The translations under genes and the position numbers were made by a program. This document shows, in pieces, positions 55,971-64,000 of a stretch of DNA of 64,000 nucleotides. This DNA is from Symsagittifera roscoffensis (taxonomy: Eukaryota; Xenacoelomorpha; Acoela; Convolutidae). The notes beneath the pieces are model-generated. The model searched no databases. It was not told the DNA's origin and was given only the letters and a program-made list of their open reading frames with translations. The stretch covers positions 53,888,635 to 53,952,634 of the forward strand of contig NC_087069.1 of NCBI RefSeq assembly GCF_963678635.1. The letters run 5' to 3'. How positions within the stretch are numbered: position 1 is the stretch's first letter; every line of letters begins with the position of its first letter.

Positions 55971-57059
55971 TGTCATCCGGCTGGAATGGCATAATCTAAG
56001 TGTTTATAAATCTATAAAGAGCTCATACGTTACGGTATGAAATGGAGCAATCATCAGGATTCAAAAACTAGTGCCAGAAGGCTTCCCTAGGACCACCACT
56101 GGAAAAGTCAAAGTGGTCGGCGATGATAGAGATGCTCGTTTCGGCCACATATCGAATAGAAGAAATCGAATAGAAGATCGAATTGAAGATCGAGTAGAAA
56201 AAATATATTAAGAACGAAACCTTCCGAGAAAAAACTAACGGATTCGACCTTCGAGGTCGAAATTACTGGGGAAACGGAAGCACAAAACCGTAACAGGGAC
56301 ATCAGAAATAAAAAAAGGAGTTTCTTAGGAAAAGAACTGTTAAAAAAAGCAGCGAAAAAGGCGTAATTTGTAACAACATGCAGTGGGATGACGCAGACGA
56401 AAAATCAAAAACTATATATTTTTATGTCATAGATCAACTACAAAAGATCTAAAGCGAATTTTAGAAGACAAAATCGTAATCACTTGATTCATAGCTTTCG
56501 CAAGGTACATTTTTATCTCTCGGAAACAACAACAAAAATGAGACTCTGGAGTAATTTCATTCAGATCTGACCAAACTGGCTTCTCGGGTTGATTGTGGGG
56601 ATCGAGATAATAAATGGTTCCGTGATATGTGCACCGCGCACATGTCCAACGAAAGGACTGCAGAAGAATTGTTAGTTAGCAGAATTCAGACCACAAGACG
56701 CCTTCAAACATGCAATCAGGAGAGAGAAAGAGAGAGAGAGCAAACTAAAACGATAAAAACGAAGCCATTTGGAGCCCAAACAACTATAAACACATCAATA
56801 AAACAAGAAACGATGGGCTACGGTCAACCAAGCATAGAGTTGTTAACCAAAACAATACGTACGAGAAAAGCCAAATAAGTCGGGGAAATTTGCGAGGCAA
56901 AAGACAAAAACGATCCAAGGGCCTACGCTGAATTCATTTCGACAAACGGTTGGGAGGAATTTCTGGATTTTTACTGTGTTGGCGATATCAAAAACTCAAT
57001 AAAAAGCAAGTGAAGATCTCAATGGACATATGGTAAAAGATAACAAACACACTCCCAAG

Positions 57060-57375
57060 ATCTACTCGCCATTGCAGATTCTACAAGTCTCATCAAAAAA
57101 CGGCAGAAAAACTACAAAAAAAACGATCGTTCCGCAGTATTTATAATTATCCCACCGGACGTTGCAGCCCAAAATCTTGCCACCAAAAATTGGAAATACA
57201 TCCTACCAGAAGGGCGGCTAATCATTGCTGTGGAATCCGGTGGGTGGATAATCCCATCGGCTCATTTTATCCTTGTAGACAACCAGAAGGCAAATATCCT
57301 TGGTGGGAACATCCTACCAAAAATTGGTATCAAACTAGTGCAAGACAAGCCAAAAAAAATCGAATTAAAAGTTTA
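57060..57375 (+). pseudogene. Protease-region remnant of the decayed gypsy element
   Basis: One frame keeps LLAIADSTSLI and then GGWIIPSAHFILVDNQ and ANILGGNILPKIGIKLV. That resembles the region from the retropepsin active site to just before RT in gypsy elements. A canonical DTG/DSG is not present; ADST may be its mutated relic. The frame closes with stops around 57375. Confidence 0.55.
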
Positions 57376-57545
57376 AGAGAAAGGAAAAAGTTTCGACGGG
57401 AAACTAAAGAAGAGTTTAAAAAAACTCTAGGAACTTTGTGCGAGAATCAGGAAAACAAAGAAACACGTGAAACGAACTCAATTTGTACAGAATATCACAA
57501 AGATCCAACAAAAAGCCTAAGTACTTTTTTTGTCTATAAGAAGAT

Positions 57546-58033
57546 GTGGAATTGAAACTGGAGAAACTAATCGATCAAAAGCATATCAAAAAACTAGATT
57601 ATTGTTCAGACAATCAATTCATCAGCTCGATCGTTTTGACTGTGAAAAAGGACCAAACCGTCAAAATTGCGCTCGATTCCAAGAAAATAAGGAAATTCAT
57701 TCACAAAAACAAATACCAAATGTCCAATAATCAATTTTTATGGGACAAAAATGCACAAATTAACAAGGCGGCCGACAGTAGGCAAACCCTCAACGACTCG
57801 ATCTACGATACACATAATCACAAGTATCACTGGAGAAGACATTCGTGCAGTTTCAGTTTGATAGAGGAAAAGCGATAGGAACACATCAATTCCAAACGGA
57901 ATTCTATGGTCACAAGGATATGCCGACTGAATTCCTAAAAGTCTTAGGTCTCACACTAACAAACTGTGAAAACACGTTCGCTTACCCTAACGACACACTG
58001 ATCGTAACAAAAACACAAACAATTATTTCATAA
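57546..58033 (+). pseudogene. Reverse-transcriptase remnant of the decayed gypsy element
   Basis: LEKLIDQKHIKKLDYCSDNQ and VLTVKKDQTVKIALDSKKI match the start of gypsy RT, with HKNKYQMSN following. After a frame change, FYGHKDMPTEFLKVLGLTL and AYPNDTLIV match the palm; the catalytic YxDD is altered to YPND. It is non-functional. Confidence 0.75.
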
Positions 58034-60049
58034 GGTACTAAAAAACGGAATGATGGAAATTAGGCAACCTCACTGCAGAAATGGAAACTCGTAAGCGCAC
58101 AAGTCGAGTGGTTGAGCTTTAAAAAAATTAGCAAAGGTACAATACCAATAACACGAAAAACAGAAGCAATCCTCAAGCTCTCAACACCAAAAACGATTTT
58201 ACAATTGAAAAAACTCATGGCGTCAATACACCACCTCACTCGATACATTCCAAACCTCGCCAAAACAGTATCAACGCGCTAAAACAACTGCTATAAAAAT
58301 CAGACAAACAAAAAACTTTAGATTGGAAGCCGGAAAACACATTCCCATTCCATATTATTCGAAAACTCGTATCTAAAATTATCGAAAACAAGCATTTCAG
58401 CCAACATTTAGATACCCGAGTAGTTACCGACCTCTACATTTTTGCTAGGGGCTATTTTAGAGCAAAATACAGACACAGGATGGATAATAATAGCATATAC
58501 TTCAAGAATTCTAAATTCACTAGAGGAGGAACATTCGGTAAACGAATTAAAGTATTAGGGGTCGTTTGGACAATCGAGCATTTCAATTACTATCTCTATC
58601 AGTAATTTGAGATTATCAAGATTCGATAAGTGCGTTGAGCGCCGGTGAACGATCCAAGACTAGCTAAAGTAGTCGTACTATGTGGTTCGACACATTGATA
58701 CCATTTAGATTCACATTCACAATCAAACATTTAGTAGGAACAAAAATGGGATACTTGACAATTTGTCCCTGCAGGATTAGCGCTACCCCCCGCGAGTACG
58801 ATGAAGTCTTCATTGTTGCGTCATTTACCTCCTTCATTTCGAACACTGATTGATTGGCATCGTCCTTATGAACAAATTGGCTATTCACAATAGAGCTCTC
58901 CATCTGCTGATCAAAAAGAGCGCTGAATATAAAACGAACGCAACAGCTCAATTGCCAAGTCAAGGGCACTTCAAAAATTCCAAACATAACACAAGCGGTC
59001 ATTCAAAATCAAACGAAAACACTTGCACCCGTCAAAAGCAGTAGACAAATGTGAAAACTAAACTTAATTTTGTCATTTTTGTTTCAACACCCGAAATCAC
59101 AAAACACATAAAGAGACGACGAAACGAAACAAAAAAACATAAATGAGGAGTCACTCCTGAAAATGCACGACTTAGAGGAGGAGGCAGTTCGTCAAACAAA
59201 ACACCCAGAGGACAAAAACCCGAAGTCACATGGAGGGGAGAGTCCGACCGGAAGAATGGTTATCAGACCCGCGCTAGTATAAGCTGATACAAACATCAAC
59301 AACCTATGAATGGCAAAGAACCAAATCCACAACAACAACCTCGCCATCTCCATCAATAAACTCGCCACCTGTCATACAAGACGCCAGAGAGTCGATTCCA
59401 AGTAGAAACAGCAAAATTTTTCAAAAACAATTTTCTCTGCTGATACACCAGCGTCAATTAATCGATTAAAGCAAAAACAAAAAACGCAAATGGAGTAGGA
59501 GACAAGAAAATCAACAAGAGAAAGGACAAAACTGCAGACGTGCCACGATATGCAATCAAAAACAGAACTCACAGTAGAGGTCAGCCAACAGAACCTCAAC
59601 AAGCCGGAACAGAAGTGACATCACTCAACGAGGCACCACCAACAATGTCGACCAGCCAACAATGTCGACCATGAGCTGATTATGGCAAGCGTGGTAGAAA
59701 GTAGCGACAAAGCCACAAATCGAAGAAGATACACCACTTTACAGAAAGAAGTTGTAACGAATAATGGGGGTCAAATTTATTGCCGCAGCCACCCAAAAAG
59801 ACAAAAACAGAACTGATAGTAATTTTTGTCCAGAAAAGAGTTTAGGAGGCACTCTTAATTTTGGACTTGAGTGAATACCTCTCGTTGCCGCACATACACC
59901 TCAACATGGTCCAAATTGCCGACAATGCACAGAAAAAGGTTAAAAGGTTAAAATTTAAAACCAATCATAGGAAAATCAGAATCATTCCAATGAAACCGGT
60001 AGTAGCACCAAGTCATAGGAAATCACAATCATTGCAATAAAACCGGCAT

Positions 60050-60420
60050 TAGAACCAAATAATGAAGTCCAACCAGATTTTGCCGGGCCTCTTCCAAGCG
60101 AATTATCAAAAACGCATACATTTTAGTCGCAGTTGACAAACGATCAAAATTTTGCACAGCTAGCTAAGAGATTTTAAAGAAAACGGCAGACAGAGCAAGT
60201 AAATTTAAGCACCGGTAAATATGTACCAAGTCGGTAACCTGCAAACTTAGGTTCGACCAAGCACAAACATTCCGAGCCGAAAAAACCTTTTTTGTAACAC
60301 CAACAATTTTGTAACACCAACAACATCAAACGCCCCAGTAGGTGATCAAAGATCGATCGGGGTCTTGCAAGGGTTGATACAAACTCTAAAAAGCAGGTTA
60401 TGCGGATAGACGGCAGTAGC
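60050..60420 (+). pseudogene. Integrase remnant of the decayed gypsy element
   Basis: DFAGPLPSELSKTHTF and VAVDKRSKFCTAKLA mark the first catalytic Asp region. Further on, NAPVGDQRSIGVLQGLIQTL marks the region of the catalytic Glu, here changed (GVLQG). Several frameshifts lie between them. A 17-bp stretch, TTTGTAACACCAACAA, is repeated in tandem near 60290. Confidence 0.65.
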
Positions 60421-61064
60421 ACTCTTATAAGTTAGCATCAAACGTCGCTGAAATCATAAAAACATTAAGGTTAAAACCCAATAAAACAACAAAAAATGGA
60501 AATAAAATGGCTAAACGAGTAAAATGGAGAACCCAGGCAACACAAATATCATAGGTTTCAATCAAGAGATTGGGTTTGAATAAGACTCTCCATAACTTGC
60601 CGCCAGCACTAAATTCCAGGAAACATTGAACCTAGGAAAAAGGATAGCGACGTAAGCAAAATAAGTGACTTAACTTCCCCGTTAGAAAGTCACAAGAAGA
60701 CTGCAACCATAAAATCATCAATTGAAGAGATAAACACAACGGAAGAAGACGAAAAAGTTCACGAGGTCGATATTCAGATAGCGCCGGTAACAGCAAGAAT
60801 GTTAGTTACATTAACAACGGCGGACATCACGATCATCACAACACAAGAAGCAATCACAAAAGAAGCGATTGAAGAGAAGGAACAAATCTGATGAAGCAAG
60901 CAGTCTTACGGTGACTGTAGAACGTCAGTCCCATATGGACTATGAAACTCAAATGTTGGTCCCACGGGGACGAAAAACCCAATTTATTCACAAAAAGTGG
61001 TATGTCATCCGGTCGGATTGGCCTGAGTAAACATTAAAAAGTTTATATCTGATTATAGTTAGCC

Positions 61065-61163
61065 AATCCTTGTGGATTCTATAAAGAGCTCATACGTTAC
61101 GATACGAAATTCAATTTAAGCAGTCTAACAATAAATACTTTTGGAAAGTGTCAGTTTTGTTCA
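61065..61163. repeat. 99-bp direct repeat, copy 1 (LTR end plus flank)
   Basis: From AATCCTTGTGG in the LTR remnant to TTTTGTTCA in the following intron. It is identical to 63902-64000, 2837 bp away. Copy 2 runs off the window. Confidence 0.95.
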
Positions 61164-61196
61164 TTTTTGTGACCAATTTTAACTTTTGCTTTTTAG

Positions 61197-61246
61197 CGCT
61201 ATCACAGACATAACTAAAAAACATATTAAGATTATTTATCCATGGG
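61197..61246 (+). CDS. Serine protease, short internal exon
   Basis: Acceptor GCTTTTTAG|C, donor GGG|GTAAAAG. It encodes AITDITKKHIKIIYPW. Ending one base into a codon, it fits the phase of the next exon exactly; the other donor candidate (GTCTTG at 61279) would not. No catalytic residue lies here; the position between His and Asp is that of the variable loops. Its leading phase does not fit exon 50306-50479, so an exon is missing between them. Confidence 0.55.
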
Positions 61247-61489
61247 GTAAAAGACCACCATACGAGCTGTACGAGAAGGTCTTGTGCCCCTGTTTAAGAA
61301 CTGCATGCACTTTTTGCTCATTTTTCTGGGCTCGGTATTGTTGCTTCACCCTCAAGCAACGAGCACTGATCATGGTGGGCCTCGAACAGAGTATTCTTTC
61401 AGTCTTTTCTCGATTTAATCGATCGTTTTACAAAACGAATCAGATAATGCAGGAATAACACAATTATTTTTCATTTTACTTTGTTTTAG

Positions 61490-61552
61490 CCAAGAACGAA
61501 ATTACAGTTGAGCACCGAGACTTCACCCAAGATGAAGAGTCGGATAGTTCAG
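61490..61552 (+). CDS. Serine protease, short internal exon
   Basis: Acceptor TTGTTTTAG|CC, donor TCAG|GTAGTG. 63 bp encode KNEITVEHRDFTQDEESDSS in the frame demanded by both neighbours. The frame is acidic and loop-like. Phase agreement on both sides is the main support. Confidence 0.6.
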
Positions 61553-61942
61553 GTAGTGAGGATTCTAATTGTTTCAGTCGACTTATTAAATTGTTTCAGT
61601 CGACATGTTGTCGACTTTTTTTTTTACCTCGCCCACTGCCAAAAAGTTGCAATGAAAAACAATAGAAATTCAAGATGGAAAGCTGATTTTCTTTTAAATT
61701 TCAAAAAAGTTAAGAGAGCATAACAGAAATCGAAGTAGAAAAAAATTCAACTCCAGACTTCATCCACCGATAATTATCTAAATTTCAGAAAAAAAAAATT
61801 TGTATTTTTATTAAGTTATGATTGTAGTGAGTACTCATATATGGTCTTGCTGATTGTTTGTTTTTGTTTTTTTTTTTCACGAAAAGGTGTTAAAATTTGT
61901 TCACGCTCATTTTTGATTTTTCTTGGTTTGACTTGTGATTTC

Positions 61943-62157
61943 GGCTCTTTTCCAGTTTCCCCCCTTTCAAATTCAATTTTGAAAAGTCGTTTTAACGCTG
62001 TTTTATTGCAATGAAATTTGGCGTGGTGAAAAAATCGACAACTGTGAACAGATTTGTTATTTCTAGTTTACAGCGTAACATCACGCGTTTAGCCGTAATA
62101 ACACGTAAATCAGACATAAAACTCGGTATTCTGAAAGGAGGGAACTGGAAAAGAGCC
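61943..62157. mobile_element. Intact 215-bp MITE, target duplication GTGATTTC
   Basis: Ends GGCTCTTTTCCAGTTTCCCCC and GGGAACTGGAAAAGAGCC. It is flanked exactly by GTGATTTC at 61935-61942 and 62158-62165. The interior is in the same orientation as the 10276 copy. It lies in a protease intron. Confidence 0.93.
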
Positions 62158-62437
62158 GTGATTTCTTTTATTAAATTTCAATTTTAGTAAATTTCAGTAA
62201 ATTTCATTTGTTAAAAGAAAGACAAACTCCCTTTTCTAGCAGCAAAAGTGCACAGGTCACGAAAAACACGATCGACTTATAAGTTCGAAATTGGAAATTG
62301 AATAGTAGATTTCCTAGCAAAAACAAATTTTTTCTACTGGTCAAGTTTTTTAATATAGGGTTAATTTTAACTAAAAAGTTCAATAATAGTTTAAAGAGTT
62401 TCATCCAATTTTTTCATTGTAGGTTATTATTTTTTAG

Positions 62438-62917
62438 GGTTTCTACTATGTTTCACGACAAAACCAACCTGTGAAAAGAAAGGAACCGTTACAGGAAACG
62501 TAGTTATTCATGAAAAATTTAAAACGGCACGTACAGGAAAAACCGAAGGCGAATATGCTGACGATCTGGCAGTTATAACCTTTCACCAAAAAGAGGATGT
62601 TTTCAGAAATGATAAAAATAAAGGGCTGGAATCATTCAAGCCATTACCCCTTTGTCCCAAGAATTATGCTCCTAAAAGTCTTCGAGTTGTCGGGATGGGA
62701 ATGACTAACCCAATGCTAGCAGACAAGGAACAAAATAAAGCACAGGAAAAAATCATGCCTACTTTGCTTCAAGAGCGGTTTATAAAGGAGGCTAGTCCAA
62801 GTCTCGTGCAATGCCACGGTCTTCTAGTTGACTTCAAATATGAAATGTGCTTGTTGCGTCACAGAATGAGCGAGAATCCAATGTCACCGCGTGTTGGCAT
62901 CACGCATGGAGATTCAG
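62438..62917 (+). CDS. Trypsin-like serine protease, exon with catalytic Asp and Ser
   Basis: Acceptor ATTTTTTAG|GG, donor TCAG|GTTTGT. About 160 codons. The N-terminal part contains TKPTCEKKGTVTG. GEYADDLAVITF is the catalytic Asp region (usually NDIALIKL). CPKNYAPKSLRVVGMGM matches the strand before the 140 loop. The exon ends HGDSG, the catalytic Ser motif, split at the last Gly by the intron as in many trypsin genes. Phase matches the exon at 61490. CQGDSGGP is expected in the family; here HGDSG lacks the preceding Cys. The final exon lies beyond 64000. All three catalytic residues are thus present in the window, so the gene may be active. Confidence 0.85.
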
Positions 62918-63324
62918 GTTTGTTAGTTCAGATTATTCACGTGATATTTTTGTTAATTAGTACTTTTTCACGTGATCGTTTTGTCAATTAGGAATTTTCA
63001 CGTATTAGTTTTGTTAATCAAGATTTTTCATGGGATAGTTTTGTTAATTCCTGTTTGATTTTTTTTTTAAACAGGTATTATGAAAACATTTTTTTTTCCA
63101 GATGAGATCTGGTTTTTTTTTTTTTTTTTTTTTGAGACGCTTTTTCGAAAAATTCGCTTTCCCAAAAAACTACCAGTCAGATTCTCATAAAAGTGGTCAA
63201 TGGATTCAGTAGCGTTTCATCTACCTGCCTGCATGAAATTTAGGGCAATTTTTACCCTACCCCACCCCCTACGGTCTTAGAAAAGCTTCACAACTCGGTA
63301 CTTTTTTCACTTTTTGCCCATTTT

Positions 63325-63835
63325 TTCGGAAATTTTCGATTTCCTCAAAAACTACCCGTCCAGATTTGGGATTCAAGGTTTAATCGATAGACCAGGTTGT
63401 AGGAAACTCCCATGCACAAGCGGCTGGTCCCTAATTTGCTTAGGGGAAGAGCTATAGACTTAGGAAAAGTCACTTTTTTGATTTTTTTGCCTATTTTTTC
63501 GGAAGTTATCGATTTCCTCAAAAACTACCCGTCCAGATTTGGGATTAAGGGTTTAATCGATAGACCAGGTTGTAGGAACCCCCCCACACAAACGGCTTGT
63601 CCCTAATTTGTCTAGGGGAACAGCTATACACTTAGGAATAGTCAATGTTTTGATTTTTTTGCCTATTTTTTCGAAAATTATCGATTTCCTCAAAAACTAC
63701 CCATCCAGATTTGGAATTAAGGGTTTAATCGATAGACCAGGTTGTAGGAAACTCCCCCGCACAATCGCACAAGCGGCTGGTCCTTAACTTGCCTAGGGGA
63801 AGAGCTATAGACTTAGGAAAAGTCACTTTTTTGAC
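63325..63835. repeat. Three tandem units of about 173 bp
   Basis: CCTCAAAAACTACCC recurs at 63343, 63516 and 63688. Each unit carries GGTTTAATCGATAGACCAGG and CTAGGGGAAGAGCTATAGACTTAGG-like phrases. Copies differ by a few percent and small indels. A weaker partial unit precedes at about 63145. They lie in the last intron seen. Confidence 0.88.
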
Positions 63836-63901
63836 TTTTTTGGCCTTTTTTCAAATCTTTCCGATATGCTTACAAAAAAAAGTTGATGCAACTTAAAGCA
63901 G

Positions 63902-64000
63902 AATCCTTGTGGATTCTATAAAGAGCTCATACGTTACGATACGAAATTCAATTTAAGCAGTCTAACAATAAATACTTTTGGAAAGTGTCAGTTTTGTTCA
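63902..64000. repeat. 99-bp direct repeat, copy 2 (cut by window end)
   Basis: Identical to 61065-61163 over all 99 bp visible. The 5' junction is at AATCCTTGTGG. In copy 1 the protease exon at 61197 starts 33 bp after this point, so the same exon may recur just past the window. Confidence 0.93.

Larger units (their letters stand above)
55971..61110 (+). mobile_element. Decayed gypsy-like LTR retrotransposon
   Basis: TGTCATCCGG opens short LTR remnants at 55971-56042 and 61003-61110; both share CTATAAAGAGCTCATACGTTACG and end near GAAA(T). TGG follows the left one as a possible primer site. The interior keeps, in order, gag-like, protease-flanking, RT and integrase remnants, all riddled with stops and frame changes. 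It has no env. Orientation is the same as the protease gene whose intron it occupies. Confidence 0.75.

Noticed and set aside
1-64000. CRISPR arrays, bacterial operons or origins
   Set aside because: No regularly spaced identical repeats with unique spacers, no ribosome-binding-site pattern; introns and LTR elements mark the DNA as eukaryotic.

Overview
The window is AT-rich animal DNA, most likely from an invertebrate. It has spliced exons with GT/AG borders, very long introns and many transposable elements. I could not name the species. Host coding sequence is sparse: the only gene I recognise with confidence is a trypsin-like serine protease on the + strand, with exons at 50306-50479, 61197-61246, 61490-61552 and 62438-62917. 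It starts before the first of these and continues beyond 64000. Its His, Asp and Ser catalytic motifs are all visible. A roughly 10.7 kb intron region between the first two exons is packed with transposons.

Layout. 1-2210 holds no recognisable gene. 2211-7462 is a distinctly GC-richer block, coding-like on the minus strand but broken into many frames; I do not recognise its family. 7.5-13.7 kb is AT-rich filler with small inverted-repeat transposons (MITEs) and a 61-bp triplet repeat. 13737-14962 is a foldback element with long palindromes. 15693-16633 is an element with CCCGGGTTGACC ends. 16640-18427 and 37383-37640 are two halves of one old minus-strand gypsy-like element, split by a later insertion.

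The centrepiece is that insertion: an LTR retroelement of about 19 kb (18428-37382) with 412-bp LTRs and a CTGT target duplication. Its order is leader, gag, protease, reverse transcriptase/RNase H and integrase, then three closely packed ORFs. The first is a two-membrane-segment protein with an S/T/P-rich tail, the second an intact 872-aa env-like glycoprotein, and the third an intact 598-aa protein I do not recognise. The env stop and the third ORF's start share ATGA. A likely 81-bp intron begins immediately after the third ORF's stop. Gag-pol carries in-frame UAA codons and small frameshifts, while env and the third ORF are clean.

From 37.6 kb on there is gene-free AT-rich DNA. It includes a near-perfect 1526-bp tandem duplication (42741-45792), more MITEs and the protease gene. 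The protease introns hold a MITE inserted into a sibling MITE, itself inside a CCCGGG-ended element. That whole segment was then tandemly duplicated (50933-54282). They also hold a decayed gypsy-like element (55971-61110) with protease, RT and integrase remnants, and 173-bp tandem repeats near the window end.
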